NCBI GenBank assembly: GCA_031281275.1
Contig: JAITFP010000025.1
Span: 1 to 43,364, forward strand
Length of the DNA: 43,364 bases
Source: Candidatus Fibrimonadaceae bacterium
GTDB lineage: Bacteria > Fibrobacterota > Fibrobacteria > Fibrobacterales > Fibrobacteraceae
Direction of reading: 5' to 3'
The notes under the pieces: generated by a model
What the model was told of the DNA's origin: nothing
The model's input: the letters and a program-made list of their open reading frames with translations, nothing else
Databases searched by the model: none
Part shown: positions 1 to 7,925 of the stretch, one piece after another
Numbering within the stretch: position 1 is the stretch's first letter
How the letters are laid out: each line of letters begins with the position of its first letter
Program-made: the position numbers and the translations under genes

Positions 1-653
1 TCCTTGTCTTTCGTATATCCAGCGTAAATAATCGCCGCACCAAGCACTTCCAACCCTATGGCAACCCAAAAGCTGGTTTTTATTGGCTTCTCAAACTTAG
101 GAACAACATCCTCCTGCACCGGCGTTGGCTCTGCTTCCGGCACGTAAACAACCCCAGGCATATTGCCAAACATTTGAGGTGCCTCTTTATTCAAAACTTT
201 AAGCAAGCCTGAAACGTTTTTGGACTCTCCCGTGAAAGAACCGATTAAAACACCGCTGCCAGAATTGTACAACTCCATACTGATAGTCAAATTACCGCCA
301 AAACGCCCAAGCCTAGCCTGACCAACATAAGCAGCACTTATTTTCCTACCTATCTCCGCCATGCATTGCGCCTCTTTGCACATTTTCCGAGCATTCTCCT
401 TTGAACCCATCTTGTCTATTATGCTCTGCACACTCATAACAGAATATTTATCATTAGGCAGCATTTTAACAGCTATCTCGCGCAGCCTATCGGTAAGATA
501 GGTCAAATCCGTAAATTCAAGCGAAGGCTCGCCGTTATCCTCGGTGTTCAATATAGCAAGCCGTTTTTGCTCTTCCTGTCCGTTGGCGGCAAGGGCAAGG
601 AACAATAGAAAGAAAAGCGGCAGAGAGGGAAAGATAGTATGCATATTCAACAT
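1..653 (-). CDS. Secreted envelope protein, C-terminus cut by window edge
   Basis: I translated this from the minus strand; it starts at ATG 653 (alternative ATG 644) and runs off the left edge, giving about 217 visible residues. Residues 1-25 form a signal peptide (hydrophobic stretch ending near AANGQ). The rest is clearly homologous to the gene at 35592-36458: both carry the blocks LAILNTED, DLTYLT-RLREIAVK, QSIIDK-GSKE, YVGQARLGRF and LIGSFTG. Close to the edge the protein has a transmembrane-like segment (FWVAIGLEVLGAAII). This paralogous family seems typical of Fibrobacter envelope proteins; its function is not known to me. It lies 79 nt downstream of recR on the same strand, with no clear Shine-Dalgarno sequence. 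A TTTTCTAT stretch just upstream could be its own promoter. Confidence 0.75.
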   Translation of the reverse strand, partial: MLNMHTIFPSLPLFFLLFLALAANGQEEQKRLAILNTEDNGEPSLEFTDLTYLTDRLREIAVKMLPNDKYSVMSVQSIIDKMGSKENARKMCKEAQCMAEIGRKISAAYVGQARLGRFGGNLTISMELYNSGSGVLIGSFTGESKNVSGLLKVLNKEAPQMFGNMPGVVYVPEAEPTPVQEDVVPKFEKPIKTSFWVAIGLEVLGAAIIYAGYTKDK

Positions 654-680
654 AAAGATAGAAAAGAATCTTTGCAAAGC

Positions 681-706
681 GAGGGCAACCGCAAGGGTGC
701 CCCTAC
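681..706. repeat. REP-like short hairpin with a GTAGGGGC core
   Basis: Between recR and the left-edge gene lies an imperfect hairpin: AGGGCAACC at 682-690, loop GCAA, and GGGTGCCCCTA at 695-705. Read on the minus strand it starts GTAGGGGC, the same core as the hairpin at 26920-26944. Short interspersed hairpins with a GTAGGGGC start occur in many bacterial genomes; two copies here suggest a dispersed family. Confidence 0.4.
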
Positions 707-732
707 GTTTATATTTACAATTCTGAAAATCC

Positions 733-1332
733 CTAAACCCTAACCCTCTCCTCAAAAGCCCTCAACATCGTCACATCATCTATAAATTCCAATTCGCTGC
801 CAACAGGTATGCCTCTGGCGAGTTTTGTGCGTTTGCAGGGTAAATTTGCAAGCCTGCGGTCAATGTAGAGCGCAGTGCTTTCTGCCTCTGGGCTAGAACC
901 CAAGGCTAAAATGAGTTCTTTCACGTTTTCCTTTTCTATTCGCTCAACAAGCTCTGGAATGTGCAAAGTCTCCGGTTTTATGCCATCTAGGGGTGAAAGA
1001 ACACCGCCTAGAACAAAATAAAAACCTTTGTATGCGCCGCTGCTTTCAAAAGGCAAAATATCGCTTGCCCTTTCAACAACACAAAGCAACTCGCTATCTC
1101 TGTTGGTGTTAGCACATATTTGGCAAATTTCGCTTTCGGAAATTCCATAGCACCTATTGCAGTGAACAAGCCTGTTTTTTGCGTTTAAAATGGAATTTGC
1201 CAAATCTTCCATTTTTTCCCTGTCTCCAGAAATCAAATGGAACGCTAGCCTGCGAGCGGTTTTTCTCCCTATGCTCGGTAATTTTGAAAGTTCCTGCACT
1301 AGTTTTTCTAGTGCAGGAGGTGATGAGTACAT
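733..1332 (-). CDS. recR: Recombination mediator protein RecR
   Basis: RecR acts with RecF and RecO to load RecA on gapped, SSB-coated DNA. The 199-residue length is normal. In order one sees a helix-hairpin-helix segment (LSKLPSIGRKTARRLAFHL, residues 16-34), a four-cysteine zinc finger (CNRC and CQIC, about residues 58-73), then a Toprim domain with LCVVE and LILALGSSPEAEST. The ATG at 1332 directly follows the TAG stop of the upstream gene (1335-1333), so the two are probably translationally coupled. It is the fourth protein gene of a minus-strand operon headed by tRNA-Gly. Identification is firm from the motifs. Confidence 0.97.
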   Translation of the reverse strand: MYSSPPALEKLVQELSKLPSIGRKTARRLAFHLISGDREKMEDLANSILNAKNRLVHCNRCYGISESEICQICANTNRDSELLCVVERASDILPFESSGAYKGFYFVLGGVLSPLDGIKPETLHIPELVERIEKENVKELILALGSSPEAESTALYIDRRLANLPCKRTKLARGIPVGSELEFIDDVTMLRAFEERVRV

Positions 1333-1989
1333 CTATTCGGCTGCTCCCTTGCGTGCTTTTTCCAGTAACTCATCAAATTTACTCATAGTCAAATTATATG
1401 TATTATTAAAGAGTTTAGCAGTGGGACCGGGCAAATCGCCAAGGTCTTTTTTAGCTAGTTTGTATCCCTTTTCAACTGCCGCACGAACCTGCTCTATATA
1501 CTCTTCATCGGAAAGTTCCGTCGCAAGACCGCGAAAACTCATTGCAAAATCCACTATGCGCTGAGATGTGTTTTCTGCATTCCAATAGTCAGGAACCTTG
1601 GATTCTTCTACGTCTTTCATCCCAGACAAGTCGTACAAAACGGAATCGCTATTGTACTTGGCAAATTCAACGCCTGCGGCTTTGAGAGCATCCTTTGACT
1701 GGTTAATGGACTGCATAAGCGTATTGCGAATGCCTGTTTGGAAAGCATCCATGTCAAAGTTTTTCCAGTGACCCTTGTTTTTTTCCTTGACACTATCGCT
1801 CTTTTTGGCAGCTTCTTCACTAATATCCAAAGTATCTTCGGGGGTCTGGGCGCCCTCTTCTTTATTTTTTGGTGCATAGTTCGGAGCCTGATGAGCTTCG
1901 TGTTTCCCTGTTTTTCCGGTTTTACCCGTACTTGAGGCCGAATCGTAATTTTTGACGGCCAATGCGTTTACTGCGGTATTTACATCCAT
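1333..1989 (-). CDS. Hypothetical protein, DUF5610-like
   Basis: 218 residues. The N-terminus (residues 1-75) is low-complexity, charged and probably disordered, rich in K, E, S and T. The C-terminal 140 residues look folded and helical and contain W-NAENTSQRIVDFAMSF, which resembles DUF5610 proteins; this assignment is from memory and tentative. No signal peptide or membrane segment. I place the start at ATG 1989 because AAAGGAG sits 8 nt upstream; a GTG at 1998 is possible but badly placed. The start lies 68 nt inside the 3' end of lspA, and the stop abuts the recR ATG, so it sits in the same operon. Function unknown. Confidence 0.7.
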   Translation of the reverse strand: MDVNTAVNALAVKNYDSASSTGKTGKTGKHEAHQAPNYAPKNKEEGAQTPEDTLDISEEAAKKSDSVKEKNKGHWKNFDMDAFQTGIRNTLMQSINQSKDALKAAGVEFAKYNSDSVLYDLSGMKDVEESKVPDYWNAENTSQRIVDFAMSFRGLATELSDEEYIEQVRAAVEKGYKLAKKDLGDLPGPTAKLFNNTYNLTMSKFDELLEKARKGAAE

Positions 1990-2518
1990 GTTGAACACTC
2001 CTTTTTATATATCTATCGGCAGAATGCGGAGAAAACTTTAATGAACTTATAAACAACAATGATATTCCTATTGTAACCCAAGAATCGGCTAAATTGAATG
2101 TGGGCCAGCGTTCATAAATAAAATCTATGAAAATAACATCTATAAAATCCACCACCTTGCCTATGCGCAAGCGGTCGCAAAAATTTCCCCAAGCACCCGC
2201 TATAATAAGAGCAATACCAAGTTTCGACAAATAATCATCTTTGTGCAAGCCCCTGAAAAACCAAATTGCCGCTATGCAGGCTAAAACCACCAAGGTTCCA
2301 AAAAACACGGTTGGAGAAAGCCAAGGCAAAAAGCTCTGGGGAATGCTCTGGGGTTTCATGGAAAATGCGGCATTTTCGTTGTAAACTAGGGTAAAACGAA
2401 GAAAATCACCTATAATGGGCATACTCCAACCTAAGTTATGGGAATCTGCCCAAAATTTTGTTGCTTGGTCCAAAATCAAGGCTACTATGGCTATTATTGC
2501 GTAAATATAGGTTTTCAT
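1922..2518 (-). CDS. lspA: Lipoprotein signal peptidase (signal peptidase II)
   Basis: LspA is the inner-membrane aspartyl protease that cuts lipoprotein precursors before the lipidated cysteine; the window encodes many such substrates. The family motifs are present: LDQATK near residue 17, VYNENAAFS near 46, GAWGNFCDRLRIGKVVDFID around 107-126 (first catalytic Asp in the NFCDR block) and FNLADSWVTIG (second catalytic Asp). Four membrane helices can be seen. At 198 residues it is about 30 longer than usual: a basic tail after FSSLKFS-type sequence overlaps the next gene by 68 nt. Its ATG overlaps the stop of the GH94 gene (TAATG), pointing to coupled translation. Confidence 0.95.
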   Translation of the reverse strand: MKTYIYAIIAIVALILDQATKFWADSHNLGWSMPIIGDFLRFTLVYNENAAFSMKPQSIPQSFLPWLSPTVFFGTLVVLACIAAIWFFRGLHKDDYLSKLGIALIIAGAWGNFCDRLRIGKVVDFIDVIFIDFIYERWPTFNLADSWVTIGISLLFISSLKFSPHSADRYIKRSVQHGCKYRSKRIGRQKLRFGLKYG

Positions 2519-5085
2519 TACTCTCCCATAATCACTTCAACAATGTGTTTTTTGCCCGTCAAAATTGGAAGTACATTGCCTTCAATAGCATTGCCATTTA
2601 TGGTAACCGATTTTACCCCTTTGCTTACGCCATTTGGGTTTTTAACGGAAATTTCATAAACTGAGTCGCGAAATTTGCGGCTAACGCTGAACTCTTTCCA
2701 GTCTTTTGGAATGCAGGGATTAACTGACAAGCCTTTGAATGTGGCTTTTATTCCCAAAATATATTGGGTTGCTGCTTGATATGTCCAGGAACTTGTTCCG
2801 CTTAACCACGCATTGCGCGCTAAACCGAATTGCTTGTGTTCACTACCAAGAATGTTTTGTGGGTAGCAATAGGGTTCAGATTCAAATTCGCTTATTTTGC
2901 CATTGTTCTTTTCTGCCGGATTTATTTGGCTGTAATATTGAAAAGCTCTGTCTCCATTTCCAATTATAGTTTCGGCTATCATAACCCAAGGATTTGCGTG
3001 GAGGAATATGCCGCCGTTTTCTTTTGCTCCGGGAGGGTATGTTGAAACGCCGCCAACGTGTGGGTCAAAGCCATTGTAGCCGGGCCAGGAAAGTTTAATT
3101 CCATTTTTTGTGTTCAGCAGTTTATTAACGCTATCCAAAGCCGTTTTAGCATATTCTTCGGGAGCAATGCCGCTAATCACAGGCCAGCTCTGACCGAGCG
3201 AATCTATTTTGTTGTAATTATTTTTTGACGAGCCCAGCGGTTCCCCTTTTTCATCGAACCAACGCACATACCACTCGCCATCCCAAGCGGTTTTATTCAC
3301 TTGTGCTTTGATTTCCTCGTACCAGTTTTTGTATTGTTCTGCCAATTCTCTATCTTCAATAGCTTCGCAAATATCGATCATTTCTAGCAAGGCTTTTGCA
3401 AAAAGATTTGCATTGAAAAGAGATTCCGCTCCTGTTGGCAAATTAACGGTATCGTTCCAGTCTGCAAAACCCAAGTGTGGGATGCCGTGGGTGCCTCTAT
3501 CGTTCCAAGAGAATGCAAGGCTGCGTTTTAAGTGTTCCAGCACAGTGCCTTTTTCCCTAGCCTCTAATTCTTTCTTTTTGTTATAGAACGGGATTTCTTT
3601 TTTAAGGAATTCTAAATTTCCAGTTTCTTTTAAATAAGAGGCAACTGTTAAAACAATCCAAAGATGGTCATCGCCATAGTATTTTGGGCGGTCTTCTTTT
3701 TCACGGGAATCGCCCTCGTTTGCTTCCATTGTGCTGGGGAAATATTGGTGCATTGCATTGCCGCCTTCTAATTGAACGGAGAGCAAATTTTCTGCTAATA
3801 CCCGTGCTTCTTCGGGCATATGGCTCATAACGCCCAGCAAATCTTGGCTGGAATCGCGGTAACCAATTCCTCGGTCGCTACCAAAGCCGAGTTGGTACAA
3901 ACTTAAATAGCGACTCCAATTTTTTGTGGTGTGGCACTGACGCGGATTATGCACATTAACCATTGAATTAAAGCTAGCATCTGGTGTTTTAACCTGCAAA
4001 GCTGCTAAATAATGTTTCCAAAAATCTGCAAGGTCCGCGAATGCTTTGTCCACATTTTTAAGGTCACGATATTTTTTAATTGCAGGCATTGCCTCTTCTA
4101 TGCTCTTTTCTTGCCCTAGTTGTGTGGCAACGCGCCCAACTTTTTTTGGAGCCAATTTGAATTTGAACATTTGTGCCGCGATGTTATCGCCTCTTAAAGC
4201 GGTGCTGTTTGAGAGCTTGCCTTTGTAAAGCGTGGCAGGAGCTGCCCAGCCAGTTATTTCGTTGAAACCCAAAAATTCCCTGCGGTCGCCGTCAAAGCTA
4301 TCCGCTGGCAGGCTCGCAGTGAAGTAATTTACAGCATATTGCTTTTTCATAAAGGCGTATTGCTCTAAAATCACGTGACCGCTTTTTTCTTTGTGTGCCT
4401 CAACGGTCATGGTTTGAGGAACCCAATCTGCATTGGTCAACTGCTTTAAAGCATCAAAATGGCTGAACTCATAAACCGGAACAACATCTATTTCCATATT
4501 TTTGCGAGATATATTTTCAACGGAAATGTCTTGGATTAAAGTTGAGCTTTTTGAGGGAACAAAAACAACTACCGTTACCTTTAAACCAAAGCCCTCGGCT
4601 ATCCATTTGGTGTAAGAGAGACCTATGCGGCATTCCCACCTGTCCCACATTGTGCAGGTAGGAACAACAAAGGGAGAAAGAATCCTAACATGGTCTTTGT
4701 CTTTTATGCGAATGTAAATTGTACTGCCTTTGAAATCTGAACAAGGCATTTGGCTTATGTATTTGGTTATGCGGTTGAGAGCGGGATCTCCTTTGCAAAG
4801 CACGGTACCACCTGTGGTATCCACAATGCCGCCAAAAGCGAGCGTTCCCACATAATTGCACCATTTTATTGGAGTTGCCGGAATACGCAACACATATTCT
4901 TTATTTTCATCATCAAAATAACCATATTGACCGCTACTTATTTTGCCGGTTTCGGTTTTTGCTACCTTTACCGATTTCTTCGCAGCTTTGGCAGGCAGTT
5001 GTTTTTTTACTGCCTTCTTGGGCTGTTTCTTAGCCGCAGCTTTGGGCTGCTTCTTTGCCACCTTGGACTGTTTTTTTACTGCCAT
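2518..5085 (-). CDS. GH94 family phosphorylase (cellobiose/chitobiose type)
   Basis: GH94 enzymes split beta-linked disaccharides or oligosaccharides with inorganic phosphate, giving a sugar 1-phosphate and a shortened sugar; here the substrate is likely cellobiose, cellodextrin or diacetylchitobiose. Family signs are the N-terminal GYFDDENKEYV and DTTGG blocks, a glycosyltransferase-36-like beta domain, and the (alpha/alpha)6 domain with GFADWNDTVN; the DWND block at residues 542-545 carries the family's catalytic acid. The ADWND form resembles chitobiose phosphorylases more than the GGDWND of cellobiose phosphorylases, but I cannot fix the substrate. Residues 1-50 are an odd Lys/Ala tail of KKQPK-like repeats with no secretion signal, so the protein is cytoplasmic. 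An AGGAGA site precedes the ATG, 20 nt after tRNA-Gly. Confidence 0.9.
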   Translation of the reverse strand: MAVKKQSKVAKKQPKAAAKKQPKKAVKKQLPAKAAKKSVKVAKTETGKISSGQYGYFDDENKEYVLRIPATPIKWCNYVGTLAFGGIVDTTGGTVLCKGDPALNRITKYISQMPCSDFKGSTIYIRIKDKDHVRILSPFVVPTCTMWDRWECRIGLSYTKWIAEGFGLKVTVVVFVPSKSSTLIQDISVENISRKNMEIDVVPVYEFSHFDALKQLTNADWVPQTMTVEAHKEKSGHVILEQYAFMKKQYAVNYFTASLPADSFDGDRREFLGFNEITGWAAPATLYKGKLSNSTALRGDNIAAQMFKFKLAPKKVGRVATQLGQEKSIEEAMPAIKKYRDLKNVDKAFADLADFWKHYLAALQVKTPDASFNSMVNVHNPRQCHTTKNWSRYLSLYQLGFGSDRGIGYRDSSQDLLGVMSHMPEEARVLAENLLSVQLEGGNAMHQYFPSTMEANEGDSREKEDRPKYYGDDHLWIVLTVASYLKETGNLEFLKKEIPFYNKKKELEAREKGTVLEHLKRSLAFSWNDRGTHGIPHLGFADWNDTVNLPTGAESLFNANLFAKALLEMIDICEAIEDRELAEQYKNWYEEIKAQVNKTAWDGEWYVRWFDEKGEPLGSSKNNYNKIDSLGQSWPVISGIAPEEYAKTALDSVNKLLNTKNGIKLSWPGYNGFDPHVGGVSTYPPGAKENGGIFLHANPWVMIAETIIGNGDRAFQYYSQINPAEKNNGKISEFESEPYCYPQNILGSEHKQFGLARNAWLSGTSSWTYQAATQYILGIKATFKGLSVNPCIPKDWKEFSVSRKFRDSVYEISVKNPNGVSKGVKSVTINGNAIEGNVLPILTGKKHIVEVIMGE

Positions 5086-5105
5086 AATGCTCTCCTAAAA
5101 AGAAA

Positions 5106-5178
5106 AGCGGGAGACGGGATTCGGACCCGCGACCGTTAGCTTGGGAAGCTAGCGCTCTACCAGCTGAGCTACTCCCGC
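5106..5178 (-). tRNA. tRNA-Gly(CCC)
   Basis: The 73-nt sequence folds as a cloverleaf: acceptor GCGGGAG/CTCCCGC with discriminator U, D-arm GCTC/GAGC, anticodon loop TTCCCAA giving CCC, T-stem GCGGG/CCCGT. No CCA is encoded. Two oddities: the T-loop reads TCCGAAT, so position 55 is C instead of the near-universal U, and the anticodon stem has a C27-A43 mismatch. It lies 20 nt upstream of the GH94 start with a T-rich gap and no visible separate promoter, so it probably leads that operon. Its own -10 (TACATT, minus strand, 5196-5191) lies in the palindrome shared with glyA, 12 nt before the mature 5' end. Confidence 0.93.
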
Positions 5179-5184
5179 TGGTAA

Positions 5185-5220
5185 GGGTGTAATGTAGAAA
5201 AATTTTTCTACATTACACCC
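5185..5220. promoter_or_regulatory. Perfect 36-bp palindrome: divergent promoter for glyA and tRNA-Gly
   Basis: The 18-nt left arm (5185-5202, starting GGGTGTAATG) is the exact reverse complement of the right arm (5203-5220), with no loop. Each arm ends outward in TTTTTCTACATT followed by ACACCC. The plus -10 candidate TACATT (5209-5214) is 6 nt before the glyA ATG; the minus -10 (5196-5191) is 12 nt before the tRNA-Gly 5' end. It may also bind a dimeric regulator or form a cruciform. The promoter reading is inferred from the same motif and spacing elsewhere in the window. Confidence 0.75.
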
Positions 5221-6459
5221 ATGAAAAATCTCTCTGATGTCGATTCTGCAATTTTCAATCTCATAAACAAAGAAGCTATGCGCCAAGAAGATGGCATTGA
5301 GCTTATAGCTTCCGAAAATTATGTGTCCAAAGCTGTTATGGAGGCTATGGGTAGCTGCTTAACCAATAAATATAGCGAAGGCTATATAGGCAAACGTTAT
5401 TATGGCGGCAATGAGGTGATAGACGAAGTTGAGCTTCTGGCTGTGGAAAGGTGCAAAAAGCTCTTTGGCTGCGAACACGTAAATGTTCAGCCGCTTTCCG
5501 GCAGCCCTGCAAATGCTGCGGTTTATTTTGCAACCATAAAACCAGGCGACAAAGTTCTCGGCTTGCAGCTAGACCACGGCGGGCATTTGTCCCACGGGCA
5601 TCCTGTGAATTTTTCGGGAATGTTATATAATTTCACGCAATATCAGGTGGAAAAAGAAACAGGCAGAATAAATATGGAAAAAGTGCGGGAAATAGCCCTA
5701 CGCGAAAAACCAAAAATGATTTTGGCAGGCTTCTCGGCATATAGCAGGAATTTAGACTGGAAAAAATTTAAGGAAATAGCAGACGAAGTTGGTGCAATTA
5801 CGTTTGCCGATATTGCTCATATAGCAGGCTTAATAGCAGGCAAGGCTATAGATAGCCCTGTGCCTTATTTTGATATTGTTAGCACCACAACCCACAAAAC
5901 TCTTAGAGGTCCGCGTGGCGCAATAATAATGTGCAAAGAGGCTTTTGCAAAAGCCATAGACAAATCTGTGTTCCCAGGTATGCAAGGCGGTCCACACGAC
6001 CATTCAACTGCGGCAAAAGCGGTGACTTTTGAAGAGGCATTGCATCCTGAATTTCAAACTTATGCAAAGAATGTTATAGAAAATGCGCGTGCAATGGCGG
6101 CAGAGCTTATGTCATCTGGTTTTAAAATAATTTCCGATGGCACAGATAATCATCTTATGGTTGTGGACGTAACTAGCAAGGGAATTTCCGGTAAAGAAGC
6201 CGAACAAGTTTTGGATTTGGTTGGCATTTCTTCAAGCCGCTCAACCATTCCTTTTGACCCTCGCAAACCTATGGATCCGTCTGGGGTTCGCTTAGGAACA
6301 GCGGCTATCACAACCAGAGGCTTTGATACCCAAGATACCAAAGCAGTTGCGAAAGCTATTGCGCAGGCTATTGAGAATCACAAAGACGAGGCAAAGCTGA
6401 AAAGCATTAGGGAAAGCATTTTGGAGCTGTGCAGAAAGAGACCTTTGTATAAGAACTAA
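5221..6459 (+). CDS. glyA: Serine hydroxymethyltransferase
   Basis: GlyA is a PLP enzyme that interconverts serine and glycine with tetrahydrofolate, supplying glycine and one-carbon units. The 412-residue length is normal. Key blocks: IELIASENYVS near the start, SEGYIGKRYYGG, NVQPLSGSPANAAVY, FADIAHIAGLIAG, and STTTHKTLRGPRG with the PLP-binding lysine (about residue 226). The ATG follows directly on the 36-bp palindrome with no Shine-Dalgarno sequence; with the -10 6 nt away the mRNA is probably leaderless. It is divergent from tRNA-Gly(CCC), a user of its product. Its TAA overlaps the stop of the convergent iron-sulfur gene by 4 nt. Confidence 0.98.
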   Translation: MKNLSDVDSAIFNLINKEAMRQEDGIELIASENYVSKAVMEAMGSCLTNKYSEGYIGKRYYGGNEVIDEVELLAVERCKKLFGCEHVNVQPLSGSPANAAVYFATIKPGDKVLGLQLDHGGHLSHGHPVNFSGMLYNFTQYQVEKETGRINMEKVREIALREKPKMILAGFSAYSRNLDWKKFKEIADEVGAITFADIAHIAGLIAGKAIDSPVPYFDIVSTTTHKTLRGPRGAIIMCKEAFAKAIDKSVFPGMQGGPHDHSTAAKAVTFEEALHPEFQTYAKNVIENARAMAAELMSSGFKIISDGTDNHLMVVDVTSKGISGKEAEQVLDLVGISSSRSTIPFDPRKPMDPSGVRLGTAAITTRGFDTQDTKAVAKAIAQAIENHKDEAKLKSIRESILELCRKRPLYKN

Positions 6460-7925
6460 ATAGTTCTGTGAACCTCAACCCCTTCCACAACAATTGCGCT
6501 ATGCGGGCGGGCTGGGCATAAATGCTCGCAGGCACCGCAACCAATGCAGCGTTCTGTATCTATCATTGGGATTTTGGGAGCATCTGGTGGGGCATCTGCG
6601 CTTTGAGGTATCATAGCTATTGCCGCGTTTGGGCATTTGCGTGAGCATAGGTCGCAAACTACTTTGTCTGTATTTATAATGCAAACTTCCTTGTTCCACA
6701 CGGCACAACCTATTTGTGTGGAAGATTTTTCGGCTCTTGTGATAGGCTTTATTGCTCCGGTTGGGCAAACTTCGGAGCATTTAACGCATTCCGGGCGGCA
6801 ATAGCCACGCTCATAAGACATGTTTGGTTTTGTGCTTCCGTAAGCTTTGTTGGATAACACATCGTTTGGGCAAACAGAAGCGCACAACTGGCAACCTAAG
6901 CAATGGTCGTGGAAATGTTTGAAACTGCCTGCACCAGCCGGAACTATCGGTCTTTTGCGGTTTGGAACTTTCTTGTCTTTTAACTCGGTTAAGCCTCCGT
7001 CTCCGTGGCTGGCTTGCAATTTGGTGGCACAGCTCAAAGCCAGAGCAGTAGAACCTACAAAGAGATTGCGCCGTGCCGCACCGCTTTCGCTTAAAATTTC
7101 CGCTTCTTTTTGCACAGATTTTTTTAAAGGCTTGGAATAAGAAATGGCTTTTGAGGGGCAAGCTTTTACGCATTTTAAACAAGTTACGCAGCGAGTATAA
7201 TCTATTTTTCCCTCTTCTGTATCAATGCAAGATGAGTTGCATTTTTTAGAACATAAATCGCAATGCTTGCATTTGGAGAGGTCTATGCGGAGTTTTACAA
7301 AGGAATATTTTGATAGCAAACCGAGAAAGGTACCAACTGGGCAAATTGTGTTGCAATATCCGCGACCGCTTTTGTATGCAAAAATAGACACTCCGGCAAG
7401 AGTTAAAATAGCAAGAACCAAAGAGGTCAAACTTTTCACCCATATATCCACGGAATAAAAAGTATAACTGCCTGCACGTTCCGAAAAATAAGCTAGCAGG
7501 TTGTTTCCGAGTTTGTAAATGGGTCCAAAAATTTGCGAGACAATTCTTCCATAGGCAGCATAAGGTTCAAGCACAGAAACAAGACCACCGCCAGCAAATG
7601 CGGTTGCTATAAAACCTGCGAGCAAAACATAACGCAAAATTACAAGTCCCTTGCGTGGCTTTTTGTAAGAAAAGCGAGTTTTAAAAGAAACTATATCTTG
7701 GAAAATCCCAAGTGGGCATATCATGGAACAATAAAATCGCCCAAAAAAAAGTGTTAGGAATATTATGGCAAGCACAATCACAAAATTAGCGGCAAAAATT
7801 GCTGGAACAAATTGTATTTTTGCAACCCATCCCAAATAAGCGTGTACGGTTCCGGTAAAATCCAAGAAAAGCAAGGTTATTGAAATAAAGCAGATTATTG
7901 GAAGCATAAATATTCCCCTAAACAA
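6456..7925 (-). CDS. Polytopic iron-sulfur protein, NapH-like fused to NapG-like
   Basis: A 489-residue membrane electron-transfer protein. Residues 1-200 hold about five membrane helices with the two NapH/NosR-type motifs FYCSMICPLG and GYCNTICPVG. Next come 4Fe-4S motifs CKHCDLCSKKC and CVTCLKCVKACP. Around residues 285-305 is an internal twin-arginine-like segment (ARRNLFVGSTALALSC), followed by four more cysteine clusters (CLGCQLCASVCP, ECVKCSEVCP, CDLCSRKCP, CIGCGACEHLCP). This is the layout expected from joining NapH/MauN to a Tat-secreted NapG/MauM ferredoxin. It overlaps the aldo/keto reductase upstream by 8 nt, so it probably carries electrons between the quinone pool and that enzyme. 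The start could also be the second Met (7907). Substrate unknown. Confidence 0.82.
   Translation of the reverse strand: MFRGIFMLPIICFISITLLFLDFTGTVHAYLGWVAKIQFVPAIFAANFVIVLAIIFLTLFFGRFYCSMICPLGIFQDIVSFKTRFSYKKPRKGLVILRYVLLAGFIATAFAGGGLVSVLEPYAAYGRIVSQIFGPIYKLGNNLLAYFSERAGSYTFYSVDIWVKSLTSLVLAILTLAGVSIFAYKSGRGYCNTICPVGTFLGLLSKYSFVKLRIDLSKCKHCDLCSKKCNSSCIDTEEGKIDYTRCVTCLKCVKACPSKAISYSKPLKKSVQKEAEILSESGAARRNLFVGSTALALSCATKLQASHGDGGLTELKDKKVPNRKRPIVPAGAGSFKHFHDHCLGCQLCASVCPNDVLSNKAYGSTKPNMSYERGYCRPECVKCSEVCPTGAIKPITRAEKSSTQIGCAVWNKEVCIINTDKVVCDLCSRKCPNAAIAMIPQSADAPPDAPKIPMIDTERCIGCGACEHLCPARPHSAIVVEGVEVHRTI

Noticed and set aside
720-750. CCCTAAACCCTAACCCT resembles a eukaryotic telomere repeat at the end of recR
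   Set aside because: Only about two and a half units, it encodes the last residues and stop of recR, and the rest of the window is plainly bacterial.
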